Shown: piece after piece, positions 42,504 to 50,279 of the stretch
Position numbering within the stretch: position 1 is the stretch's first letter
Layout: every line of letters starts with the position of its first letter
NCBI RefSeq assembly: GCF_040081985.1
Contig: NZ_JBEBMH010000028.1
Location: 1-64,000 of the forward strand
Direction of reading: 5' to 3'
From: Kumtagia yinganensis
GTDB lineage: Bacteria; Pseudomonadota; Alphaproteobacteria; Rhizobiales; Rhizobiaceae
Length of the DNA stretch: 64,000 bases
Notes under the pieces: generated by a model
Database searches by the model: none
The model's input: the letters and a program-made list of their open reading frames with translations, nothing else
What the model was told of the DNA's origin: nothing
Made by a program: the position numbers and the translations under genes

Positions 42504-43490
42504 TCACATGCCCCAGCGCAGCGCCGCCGTGTGGACCGGCGCGTCCCACAGGCGGGCCGCCTCGTCGTCCAGCATCGACATTGTGATCGAGCAGCCGGCC
42601 ATGTCGAGCGAGGTCACGTAGGAGCCGACAAGCGAGCGGGCGATCGTGATGCCGCGCTTTTCGAACTGCCGGCGCGCGCTGTTGTACATCAGATAGAGTT
42701 CCATCGACGGCGTGCCGCCGAAACCGTTGACGAAAAGCAGCGCGTTGCCCTTGGCGGCTGCGCCGAGATCGTCGGCAATGGCCGCGCAGATTTCTTCGGC
42801 GATGGCGTCGGCGGATGCGAGTTTCGCGCGGCGGCGGCCGGGTTCGCCGTGGATGCCCACACCAAACTCCATCTCGTCGTCGCCGATCTCGAAATTCGGC
42901 TTGCCGGCGGCGGGCACGGTGCAGGAAGTCAGCGCCACGCCCATCGAGCGCGTCTGCCGGTTGACCCGGTCGCCAAGCTCCTTGAGGTCCTTCAGCGCAC
43001 GGCCTTCTTCGGCCGCCGCGCCGACGATTTTTTCGACGACAAGCGTGCCAGCGACGCCGCGCCGTCCGGTCGTATAGAGTGAATCCTCTACGGCAACATC
43101 GTCATTGGTGATGACCTGCATGACGCCTTCCGACATTTCCGCTGCCATGTCGAAATTCATGACGTCGCCTTCGTAGTTCTTGACGATGAACAGACAGCCT
43201 GCGCCGGTGTTTACTTCCGCCGCCGCCTCCATCATCTGGTCGGGTGTCGGCGAGGTGAAAACCTGGCCGGGGCAGGCGGCGTCGAGCATGCCGAACCCGA
43301 CCAGCCCGCCATGCAGCGGTTCGTGGCCCGATCCGCCGCCCGAGATCAGCGCCACTTTTCCGGGCTTGAGCGCCTTGCGCCGGACGAACTTATGGCCACC
43401 GCCGAGCGCCAGGATGTCGGAATGTGCTGCTGCAAAACCGTCGAGGCTTTCGCTGAGCACGGTGTCGACCGAATTTATGAGCTTCTTCAT
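42504..43490 (-). CDS. dhaK: Dihydroxyacetone kinase subunit DhaK
   Basis: A 328-residue substrate-binding subunit of the PTS-type dihydroxyacetone kinase. It has VALISGGGSGHEPLHGGLVGFGML near residue 50, the covalent substrate His in GVGIHGEPG, IVKNYEGDVMNFDMA and NGFGGTPSMELYLMYN. The substrate is bound as a hemiaminal through this His, and phosphate comes from DhaL, fed by DhaM/HPr/EI. It is the last gene of the minus-strand operon. The real substrate may be dihydroxyacetone or another short ketose such as erythrulose; close homologues vary. Confidence 0.95.
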   Translation of the reverse strand: MKKLINSVDTVLSESLDGFAAAHSDILALGGGHKFVRRKALKPGKVALISGGGSGHEPLHGGLVGFGMLDAACPGQVFTSPTPDQMMEAAAEVNTGAGCLFIVKNYEGDVMNFDMAAEMSEGVMQVITNDDVAVEDSLYTTGRRGVAGTLVVEKIVGAAAEEGRALKDLKELGDRVNRQTRSMGVALTSCTVPAAGKPNFEIGDDEMEFGVGIHGEPGRRRAKLASADAIAEEICAAIADDLGAAAKGNALLFVNGFGGTPSMELYLMYNSARRQFEKRGITIARSLVGSYVTSLDMAGCSITMSMLDDEAARLWDAPVHTAALRWGM

Positions 43491-43514
43491 TGTCCTCCTC
43501 CCATTTCTTCCGAG

Positions 43515-43943
43515 CTAGCCGCCCTTGCCGGCGATGCTGGTGATCCTCTGGATAAATTCGTTGACGGCGCGGTCGAGCGCCGCATTCTGCTTGTCGTCGC
43601 CGAGGTCGGGCACCACCAGCGATATGTGCCGGGTGCGCCTGAGTCCGGCCTCCTGGGCGGCCTTGCCCGGATGCGCGGCGCGGTAGTCGGCGAGAAAGGC
43701 GTCGCGCTCCTGCGCGCTGAAATGGCAGACGGAAAAGATTGTCTGCAGGTGTTTTGACGGGATCGGCGTCGAATAGGTCGGGCTGGTGATCTGGGTGACG
43801 AAGCTACGGTGTTTTCCGAGTGCGTCGGCCAAACGCTGGCGCGTGCCGGAGGGGCGCTGGTCGATCACCATGGACAGGATCGTCTTATAGGCGCGGATCG
43901 CCGCTTCGGCGTCCTTTGGCTCGGGCTGCGGCCGTTTCGCCAT
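43515..43943 (-). CDS. HTH-like protein of unknown function between dhaK and ptsI
   Basis: A 142-residue protein starting at 43943, two bases after the ptsI stop. The middle, GTRQRLADALGKHRSFVTQITSP, has the look of a Cro/CI-type helix-turn-helix, followed by SKHLQTIFSVCHFSAQERDAFLADYRAAHP. The C-terminal part, ISLVVPDLGDDKQNAALDRAVNEFIQRIT, is helical. I do not recognise a named family. Its fixed place inside the dha/PTS operon suggests a local regulator or an accessory of the kinase system. The long upstream frame is a shadow of ptsI. Confidence 0.8.
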   Translation of the reverse strand: MAKRPQPEPKDAEAAIRAYKTILSMVIDQRPSGTRQRLADALGKHRSFVTQITSPTYSTPIPSKHLQTIFSVCHFSAQERDAFLADYRAAHPGKAAQEAGLRRTRHISLVVPDLGDDKQNAALDRAVNEFIQRITSIAGKGG

Positions 43944-43945
43944 CG

Positions 43946-45538
43946 TCAGAGCGTGACGCCGGCAATCGCGGCCTTGGCGAGCGCCAGTTGCGCCGGCACG
44001 ACGGAGAGGTCGCGCAGGCCGGCTTCCAGCAACGCCGGGATAGCTGCCGGATCGCCGCCGGCGTCGCCGCACAGGCTGACCGGAATGTCGTTCGCGCTCC
44101 CAAAGGCCGCGACCGAGGCGATCAGGCGCAGCACGGCCGGATTGTGCACGGAGTTGAGCGCCGCCACCGCCGTGTTGTCACGTGCCGCTGCCATGACGTA
44201 CTGGGTGAGGTCGTTGGAGCCGATGGAGAAGAAGGCGACATCGGCGAAAAGCTCGGGGGCGATCGCCACGGACGGAACTTCGACCATGATGCCGAGCGGC
44301 GGCAAAACATGCTCGATGCCGGCCTTGGCCAGACTCTCCGCCTCCTCGGCGAAAAGCGCGGCAGCGAGGGTAAATTCCTCCGGAACGGCGATCATCGGAA
44401 ACATGATTTTCAGATTGCCGTGGACGGCGGCGCGCAGCAGCGCGCGGATCTGCACACGAAAGATCTCCGGCCGCGCCAGCGACAGGCGGATGCCGCGCAG
44501 ACCGAGGAACGGATTGCCTTCGTCCACCGTATAGTTCGGCACCGGCTTGTCGCCGCCCGCGTCGACGGTGCGGATGGTGACCGGCTTGCCGGCCGCCCAT
44601 TCCAGCACTTTGCGATAAGCGCGGTACTGCGTCTCCTCATCCGGCAGGCCTTCCGGCTTTCCGAAGAGGAATTCAGTGCGCATTAGCCCGACGCCATCGC
44701 AGGTTGCGACATCGATGCGCTCGACATCGGACGGATCGGCGACATTGATGAGCACGCGCACCGGCGTGCCGTTGGCGGTTGCCGCCGGCTTCGCAGAACT
44801 TTCCTCCGCCGCGCGTCGACGCGCGACAAAAGCCTCAGCCGCCCTATGGAAAAGGGCCTCGGCCTCGTCGCTGGGTCCGAGCAGCACGTGGCCGTGCTCC
44901 GCGTCGAGAAAGGCGGGAAGCTTGAAATCGCTCGGCACCGGTCCGAGGCCGACCACCATCGGCACGCCGCGCGCCCTTGCCAGCATGGCGACGTGGCTCG
45001 CCGAACTGCCCTTTGCCAGCGCGATGCCGCCGCCCTGCGACCAGTCGACGGCAAGAAAACGCGTCGGCCCGATATCGTCGCCGACAAGTATGACGCCGGC
45101 TGGCAGCGACAGGTCGCTGGCGGGAACAAGGACGTCGAGGACCTGCTGGCGAATGTCCTTCAGGTCGGCGGAGCGGGCGCGAAAATAATCGTCGTCGGAG
45201 GCTTCGTAACCTGCGATCTCGGCGTCGAGCGCAGCGCGCCAGGCCTGGTCGGCCGGACCGCCGTCCTCGATCGCCGCGAAGGCGGGCGCAGCCAGAGATT
45301 CGTCGGCGAGCATGGCAAGCTGGAACTCCAGCATGTCGGCGGCCTCGCCGAGGGTCTGCGTGGCGAGTGCGGCAAGCTGTTCGGACGCGCCTTCGATGGC
45401 AAGCGCAAGCGCGCGGGCTTCAGCCTCTGGCGAACCTTTGGCGACATAGGCGTTCGTTGCGGCGTCGAGCCTGAACAACAGCCCTTTCGCGTAACCGTGC
45501 GAAGCGGGGATTCCCGTCAGTCTAAGCGGTCCGGGCAT
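43946..45538 (-). CDS. ptsI: Phosphoenolpyruvate-protein phosphotransferase (EI), operon-specific
   Basis: A 530-residue EI: N-terminal domain with the phosphorylated His in GGGIALAKGSSASHVAMLARARGVPMVV and PEP-binding barrel with GLMRTEFLF, RTVDAGGDKPVPNY, GLRGIRLSLARPEIFRVQIRALLRA, FSIGSNDLTQYVMAAARDN and the active-site region ending SLCGDAGGDP (Cys in the catalytic position). It passes phosphate from PEP to HPr (ptsH, overlapping by 17 bases). In E. coli EI and HPr modules are fused to DhaM; here they are separate genes dedicated to the kinase operon. Confidence 0.95.
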   Translation of the reverse strand: MPGPLRLTGIPASHGYAKGLLFRLDAATNAYVAKGSPEAEARALALAIEGASEQLAALATQTLGEAADMLEFQLAMLADESLAAPAFAAIEDGGPADQAWRAALDAEIAGYEASDDDYFRARSADLKDIRQQVLDVLVPASDLSLPAGVILVGDDIGPTRFLAVDWSQGGGIALAKGSSASHVAMLARARGVPMVVGLGPVPSDFKLPAFLDAEHGHVLLGPSDEAEALFHRAAEAFVARRRAAEESSAKPAATANGTPVRVLINVADPSDVERIDVATCDGVGLMRTEFLFGKPEGLPDEETQYRAYRKVLEWAAGKPVTIRTVDAGGDKPVPNYTVDEGNPFLGLRGIRLSLARPEIFRVQIRALLRAAVHGNLKIMFPMIAVPEEFTLAAALFAEEAESLAKAGIEHVLPPLGIMVEVPSVAIAPELFADVAFFSIGSNDLTQYVMAAARDNTAVAALNSVHNPAVLRLIASVAAFGSANDIPVSLCGDAGGDPAAIPALLEAGLRDLSVVPAQLALAKAAIAGVTL

Positions 45539-45824
45539 GGGCTTCGGCCTCGTCGAAATCGCGCCCGACCAGCGCGACCAGAGCGTCCACGGCGAGTTCC
45601 GCCTCCTCCCCGCTGGCGCGCAAATGGAGCACCGTGCCCTTAGGCGCCTTGGCCGCCATGACCTTGACGATGCTCTTGGCGTCGAACCACGGACCCTCCG
45701 GCGCCAGCGCCATCTCGATCGAGGCCGGAAACGATTTTGCCAGTTTCGTGAACTTCACGGAGGGGCGGGCATGCAGGCCGACCTCATGCGTGATCTCAAC
45801 CGCTTTTTGTGCAAGCGCCGTCAT
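45522..45824 (-). CDS. ptsH: HPr phosphocarrier protein, operon-specific
   Basis: A 100-residue HPr starting at the ATG at 45824 (MTALAQKAVEITHEVGLHARPSVKFTKL). The phospho-acceptor His lies in GLHARPS near residue 18; a Ser46-equivalent block reads DAKSIVKVMAAKAPKGT. The 3' end overlaps ptsI by 17 bases. Passes phosphate from EI to DhaM. The long frame above it is a shadow of dhaM/dhaL. Confidence 0.93.
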   Translation of the reverse strand: MTALAQKAVEITHEVGLHARPSVKFTKLAKSFPASIEMALAPEGPWFDAKSIVKVMAAKAPKGTVLHLRASGEEAELAVDALVALVGRDFDEAEAHARTA

Positions 45825-45841
45825 CAAGAATTCCGATCCAT

Positions 45842-46231
45842 TCAAGCCGGCGCCAATTCGTGCGCCGTCGCCACGACTTCTTTGAGCGACGCTCCTCCCG
45901 AAGCCTCCGTCGCAGCCATCACCGCGCCCTCTACGATCGGCGCGTTGCAGACAACGATCCTGCCCGCCCTGGGTTCGCCAATCATTTCGATTGCCATCTC
46001 GCTGTTGGTCTCGGCGCCGCCGAGATCGACCAGGATGGCGACACCGGCCTCCGACCATGCGCTGTCGATCGCCTGCATGATCGCTTCCACGCTTGTGCCA
46101 AGCCCGCCCTCCGGGTTGCCGCCGCACCAGGCGAGCGGCACCTCGTCGCCGACCATCTGCCGCACCATGTCGGCGGTGCCTTCGGCAACCTTGGCCGAAT
46201 GCGAGACGATGACGATACCGACATTTTTCAT
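45842..46231 (-). CDS. dhaM: DhaM, EIIA-Man-type phosphotransferase subunit
   Basis: A 129-residue EIIA-mannose-fold protein: VGIVIVSHSAKVAEGTADMV with the phosphorylated His10, DLGGAETNSEMAIEMIG near residue 70 and the NAPIVEGAVMAA C-terminal helix. It takes phosphate from HPr and passes it to the ADP bound in DhaL. It overlaps dhaL by four bases. Unlike the E. coli DhaM, which is a fusion with HPr and EI fragments, it is only the IIA domain. Confidence 0.93.
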   Translation of the reverse strand: MKNVGIVIVSHSAKVAEGTADMVRQMVGDEVPLAWCGGNPEGGLGTSVEAIMQAIDSAWSEAGVAILVDLGGAETNSEMAIEMIGEPRAGRIVVCNAPIVEGAVMAATEASGGASLKEVVATAHELAPA

Positions 46232-46848
46232 GCGTCCCGCTCCAGGGTTTCGGTGACGATGCGCACGATCAGCGCGGAGGAGCGCGCGCCGGGATCGACG
46301 TGGCCGATCGAGCGGTCGCCGAGGAAGGAGGCGCGGCCGCGAATTGCCTTCATCGGCTTGGTGGTCTCAGCGGCTGCGTCCCCCGCGTCGGCGATTTCGG
46401 CGCCTGTCTTGCCTGCGGCAAGTGCCGCCTGCACAGGATAGAGCACGTCGAGCATCGTCTTTTGGCCCGCCTGCGATTTTCCGCGCGCAGCCACCGCATC
46501 GACCGCCTTGCCGAAGGCGGCAGCCAGTTCGGCCCGGCCGGGTTCCGCCGGCAGTTCCTTGCCGAGGGCGAGGAACAGCGTGCCGAACAGCGGGCCGGAC
46601 GCACCGCCAACGGTCATGACCAGCTTCGTGCCGATCGCCTTCAGCGCGTCGGGCAGGGGCTTTTCGGCAAGAGTGGCGGTCTCGGCGCGAACCGCCTCGA
46701 AGCCGCGCTTCATGTTGAGCCCGTGGTCGCCGTCGCCGATCGCCTGGTCGAGCGCCGTCAGTTCGTCGGCATGCGCCGACACCGTGTCCGCTACGGCGGC
46801 GATCAGGGCTGGCAGGTCGATCCTGTGCATCGTCGTATCCAAACTCAT
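46228..46848 (-). CDS. dhaL: Dihydroxyacetone kinase subunit DhaL
   Basis: A 206-residue ADP-binding subunit with the Mg-nucleotide motif DQAIGDGDHGLNMKRGFEAV near residue 38, TVGGASGPLFGTLFLALG and the C-terminal RASFLGDRSIGHVDPGARSSALIVR. In the PTS-type kinase DhaL keeps ADP tightly bound and is rephosphorylated by DhaM. The start at 46848 overlaps the preceding ATPase stop by four bases, so expression is coupled directly to the transporter genes. Confidence 0.95.
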   Translation of the reverse strand: MSLDTTMHRIDLPALIAAVADTVSAHADELTALDQAIGDGDHGLNMKRGFEAVRAETATLAEKPLPDALKAIGTKLVMTVGGASGPLFGTLFLALGKELPAEPGRAELAAAFGKAVDAVAARGKSQAGQKTMLDVLYPVQAALAAGKTGAEIADAGDAAAETTKPMKAIRGRASFLGDRSIGHVDPGARSSALIVRIVTETLERDA

Positions 46849-47858
46849 CCCGCGATCCTGTTGCCCGCGCCGTCGAAATAGAGCGGCGCGCGGAACCGCA
46901 CGGTCACGCGGTCGCCCTTCTGGAAGGATGTGTCGGGGTCCGTCAAGGTCACCAGCCTGCGGCCGCCGACGGTCAGGTGCAGGTGATTCTGGTCTCCGAG
47001 ATGCTCGATCCAGTCGATGGTGCCGTCCGCATGGCCGTTCGCCGCCTTCTCGATCTTCAGGTGCTCGGTGCGCGCGCCGACCGTCTTGGTCCCCGCCGGC
47101 GCCGCATCCGGCAGCAGGCCGGCCGGCAGCAGGTTGATCGCCGGCTGCCCGAGCCGCGCCGCGACGTGCAGGTTGGCGGGCTGCGTATAGATTTCACGCG
47201 GCGTGCCGATCTGCACCAGCCTGCCTTCGGCCAGAATGCCGATGCGGTCGGCCATGGTCATCGCCTCGATCTGGTCGTGGGTGACGTAGAGCAGGGTGGA
47301 GCCGAGCTCCGTCTGGATGCGCTTCAACTCCAGCCGGAGTTCTCCCCGCAGCTTCGCATCGAGCGAGGATAGCGGCTCATCCATCAAATAGATCGCCGGC
47401 CGCCGCACCAGCGCCCGGCCGATGGCGACGCGTTGCATCTCGCCGCCGGAAAGCCGCGTCGACTTGTTCTCCAGCTTGTGGTCGATCCGCACGAGCTTGG
47501 CGATCTCGGCGACGCGCGCCTTGATCTCCTCCTCGGACCGCTTCCGCGTCGGCGAGCGCAGCGGGAAGGCCAGGTTTTCGTATACGGTGAGATGCGGATA
47601 GAGCGAATATTGCTGAAAGACGAAGGCCACGTCGCGACCCGCCGGTTCCAGCTTGGTGACGTCGCGACCGGCGATCACGATGGAGCCCTGCTCGGGCCGC
47701 TCCAGCCCGGCGATCAGCCGCAGCGTCGTCGTCTTGCCAGCGCCGGTCGGGCCGAGCAGCACGACAAACTCACCATTCGCGATATGGAGGTTCAGCTCCG
47801 AAACGGCCTCGGTCTCGCCGAAGCGTTTCGAGACGCCGCGCAGCGATACATCAGCCAT
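46845..47858 (-). CDS. Carbohydrate ABC transporter ATPase (MalK/UgpC type), second
   Basis: A 337-residue ATPase starting at 47858: Walker A LLGPTGAGKTTTLRLIAG, Q-loop VFQQYSLYPH, signature LSGGEMQRVAIGRAL, Walker B AIYLMDEPLSSLDA, and a C-terminal MalK-like regulatory domain (TOBE region with VGARTEHLKIEK). It overlaps the first ATPase's stop by eight bases. Forms a pair with the other ATPase (47851-48948), giving a heterodimer or alternative energiser for one transporter. The coupled downstream gene is dhaL. Confidence 0.92.
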   Translation of the reverse strand: MADVSLRGVSKRFGETEAVSELNLHIANGEFVVLLGPTGAGKTTTLRLIAGLERPEQGSIVIAGRDVTKLEPAGRDVAFVFQQYSLYPHLTVYENLAFPLRSPTRKRSEEEIKARVAEIAKLVRIDHKLENKSTRLSGGEMQRVAIGRALVRRPAIYLMDEPLSSLDAKLRGELRLELKRIQTELGSTLLYVTHDQIEAMTMADRIGILAEGRLVQIGTPREIYTQPANLHVAARLGQPAINLLPAGLLPDAAPAGTKTVGARTEHLKIEKAANGHADGTIDWIEHLGDQNHLHLTVGGRRLVTLTDPDTSFQKGDRVTVRFRAPLYFDGAGNRIAG

Positions 47859-48948
47859 GCGCCGTCCCCTCATGCAGGCCGGTGCGGACGGCGCGACCGG
47901 ATTGACGCTCGAACAGCGACACGCGCGCTGCGTTGAAGGCCAGCCCCACAGGCTCCCCGGTCCGCAACTGGATTTCCGCCGGCACCCGCGCCTTGACCAT
48001 TCCGCCGGCCGTCTCGACCGCCACGATCTGGGTCGTGCCGAGATATTCCGTGCCGTAGATCGCGCCGCGCAGTTTCGAGCCTTCGTCGAAACGAATATGT
48101 TCCGGGCGCACCCCAAGCGCGAATTCTGCGGGCAGGAAATCCTCGTGGATTTCGGGCACACTGACGGTCGCACCCTGCACGACGATCTCCTTCGCGCCGC
48201 GCCGCAGCCCGCCGTCGAACTTCAGGAAATTCATCGGCGGCGAGCCGATAAAGTCGGCCACGAACATCGAGGCGGGCCGGTCGTAGATCTCCTTCGGCGT
48301 GCCGAACTGCTCGATGACCCCGTGGTTCATCACGGCGATCTTGTCGGCCATCGACATGGCCTCCAACTGGTCATGGGTGACATAGACGGTGGTCGCGTGG
48401 ATGCGGTTGTGCAATTCGCGCAGTTCGTGGACCATCACGTCGCGGAATTCCGTGTCGAGCGTACCCAGCGGCTCGTCCATCAAAAAACATTTTGGGCGGC
48501 GCACGATGGCGCGGCCGAGCGCCACGCGCTGGCGGTCACCGCCTGCAAGCCCCGATACCGGCCGGTCGAGCAGATGGTCGATGCGCAGCAGTTTGGCCGT
48601 CTCCTCAACGCGCTGGCGGATTTCGGCCCGTGCCATGCCCTGGGCAAGCAGCGGAAAACCGATGTTCTTGCGCACGTTCATGTGCGGATAGAGCGCAAAG
48701 AGCTGGAACACGAAGGCGATGTCGCGCTCGCGGGCGCGCAGCATGGTGACGTCCTCGCCGCCGAGCAGGATCTTTCCGCCCGTCGGCAGTTCGAGACCAG
48801 CGATCATGCGCAGCGTGGTGGTCTTGCCACAGCCCGACGGCCCGAGCATGACAAAGAACTCGCCGTCCTCGACGACGAAGTTGGAATTCTGGACCGCGAT
48901 GAACGATCCGAATTCCTTGCGAAGGTTCTGCACGCGGATTTCGGCCAT
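47851..48948 (-). CDS. Carbohydrate ABC transporter ATPase (MalK/UgpC type), first
   Basis: A 365-residue ATPase starting at 48948: Walker A MLGPSGCGKTTTLRMIAG, FVFQLFALYPHMNV in the Q-loop region, Walker B KCFLMDEPLGTLD and the C-terminal TOBE/regulatory domain. The signature is degenerate: LAGGDRQRVALGRAI, with LAGGD in place of LSGGQ, while the second ATPase has LSGGE. Asymmetric pairs of this kind are known in heterodimeric ABC ATPases, which is a reason to read the two as partners. It begins four bases after the small membrane gene's stop. Confidence 0.92.
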   Translation of the reverse strand: MAEIRVQNLRKEFGSFIAVQNSNFVVEDGEFFVMLGPSGCGKTTTLRMIAGLELPTGGKILLGGEDVTMLRARERDIAFVFQLFALYPHMNVRKNIGFPLLAQGMARAEIRQRVEETAKLLRIDHLLDRPVSGLAGGDRQRVALGRAIVRRPKCFLMDEPLGTLDTEFRDVMVHELRELHNRIHATTVYVTHDQLEAMSMADKIAVMNHGVIEQFGTPKEIYDRPASMFVADFIGSPPMNFLKFDGGLRRGAKEIVVQGATVSVPEIHEDFLPAEFALGVRPEHIRFDEGSKLRGAIYGTEYLGTTQIVAVETAGGMVKARVPAEIQLRTGEPVGLAFNAARVSLFERQSGRAVRTGLHEGTAHG

Positions 48949-48952
48949 CGTC

Positions 48953-49159
48953 TTATTCCGGGAATTTCGAGACGACGATGAACATGACGGTGCCGGCGAG
49001 CATCGTGACGAACGACCAGGTGTAGAGCTGGATCGCAAAAGACTGGAACAGCATCAGGAAGCCCAGCCCGATCACCACCGTGGCGATGTTTTCGAGCAGG
49101 CCGCGCCGGAGGGCACGGGGCCAGGAGGAGCGTTTTCTCGTTGAACTGGAGTTGCTCAT
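48953..49159 (-). CDS. Small two-helix membrane protein in the ABC operon
   Basis: A 68-residue protein with a basic polar N-terminus (TRKRSSWPRALRRG) and two hydrophobic helices (about 23-42, IATVVIGLGFLMLFQSFAI; about 47-64, SFVTMLAGTVMFIVV). It lies between the permease and ATPase genes, with the REP palindrome just upstream. Small accessory membrane proteins of this size occur in glycerol/polyol ABC operons (DUF2160 and similar), though I cannot place it in one family. It probably helps assembly or stability of the transporter; inference from position. Confidence 0.7.
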   Translation of the reverse strand: MSNSSSTRKRSSWPRALRRGLLENIATVVIGLGFLMLFQSFAIQLYTWSFVTMLAGTVMFIVVSKFPE

Positions 49160-49184
49160 TACAGCCGCTCCGCCAAGCTGGAAT

Positions 49185-49308
49185 ACCCCTCATCCGACCG
49201 AGCTTCGCTCGGCCACCTTCTCCCACAAGGGGAGAAGGAAAGGCGCGCTCTTCCTTCTCCCCTTGTGGGAGAAGGTGTCGAGCCCGAAGGGTGAGACGGA
49301 TGAGGGGT
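49185..49308. repeat. REP-type long palindrome inside the operon
   Basis: About 124 bp with nested symmetry: outer ends ACCCCTCATCCG and its complement near CGGATGAGGGGT, and an inner pair of perfect 27-bp arms at 49214-49240 and 49251-49277 around a 10-base loop. This ACCCCTCATCCG / CACCTTCTCCC-type pattern is common in rhizobial intergenic repeats. It lies between the second permease and the small membrane gene and could act as mRNA stabiliser, attenuator or a relic of a mobile repeat. Confidence 0.85.
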
Positions 49309-49331
49309 GTTGGACGGAGTGCTAAGGCTGC

Positions 49332-50279
49332 TCATTTCCGTACCGCCCCGAACGTAATCCCGCGCAGGAGTTGTTTCCTCAACAGGATGGTGAACACCAG
49401 GATCGGCACGAGGAAGATCGTCGTGCCCGCCGCGACGGCCGGCCAGTCCTGGCCGCCCTCGCCGATGATGGTCGGGATGAAGGGCGGGGCGGTCTGCGCG
49501 GTGCCGGAGGTCAGCAGTGCCGCGAATGCATATTCGTTCCAGGCAAAGATCAGGCAGAAGATGGCGGTTGCGGCGATGCCGGTCGTGGCCTGCGGCAGCA
49601 CGACCCGCCAGAAAGCCTGCAGCCGCGTGTAGCCGTCGATCATCGCCGCTTCCTCGTATTCGCGCGGGATCTCGTCGATGAAACCCTTGAGCAGCCATAC
49701 CGCGAGCGACACGTTGACGGCGGTGTAGAGCAGGATCATGCCCAGCGCCGTGTCGGAGAGACCAAGCTCGCGATACATGAGATAGATCGGGATCGCGACC
49801 GCGATCGGCGGCATGAAGCGGGTCGAGAGGATGAAGAACAGCAGGTCGTCGGCCAGCGGTACCTTGAAGCGCGAAAAACCGTAGGCGGCCAGCGTGCCGA
49901 GGAACACGGCGAGGAAGGTCGAGCCGAAGGCGATGATGATCGAGTTGAGGAAGCGCGGCAGGAAGTTCGACGGGCCGGCAATCACCATGTTGCGCTTGCG
50001 CGTGGTCTCGTCGCAGAAGCTCGTCGCCGGCGGCAGCGAGTTGATGTATTCCGGCGTCTGCCGCGTGCGCGTCGTGAACAGGTTGCAATAACCCTCGATC
50101 GACGGCGTAAAGACGACCTTCGGCGGATAGGCGATCGAATCCGGCGGCGTCTTGAAGCTGGTGGCAAAAATCCAGAACAGCGGGATCATCGACACCACCG
50201 CATAGACGATCACCAGCGTGGCTGCGACGCGCTTGGAGGTCGTGCTCGGCTCGACGACGGAATGGGCGGCGGCACTCAT
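49332..50279 (-). CDS. Carbohydrate ABC transporter permease (MalG type)
   Basis: A 315-residue permease with six helices. It has the cytoplasmic loop EYEEAAMIDGYTRLQAFWRVVLPQATTG (EAA-G motif) and LNSIIIAFGSTFLAVFLGTLAAYGFSRFKV. A large extra loop near residues 45-105 with Cys and charged residues (FTPSIEGYCNLFTTRT) is unusual, and such inserts can mark specialised polyol transporters. The start at 50279 overlaps the other permease's stop by four bases. Confidence 0.9.
   Translation of the reverse strand: MSAAAHSVVEPSTTSKRVAATLVIVYAVVSMIPLFWIFATSFKTPPDSIAYPPKVVFTPSIEGYCNLFTTRTRQTPEYINSLPPATSFCDETTRKRNMVIAGPSNFLPRFLNSIIIAFGSTFLAVFLGTLAAYGFSRFKVPLADDLLFFILSTRFMPPIAVAIPIYLMYRELGLSDTALGMILLYTAVNVSLAVWLLKGFIDEIPREYEEAAMIDGYTRLQAFWRVVLPQATTGIAATAIFCLIFAWNEYAFAALLTSGTAQTAPPFIPTIIGEGGQDWPAVAAGTTIFLVPILVFTILLRKQLLRGITFGAVRK

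Noticed and set aside
49214..49277. CRISPR-like repeat pair
   Set aside because: The two 27-bp units are inverted, not direct, with a 10-base loop, so it is a REP-type palindrome.
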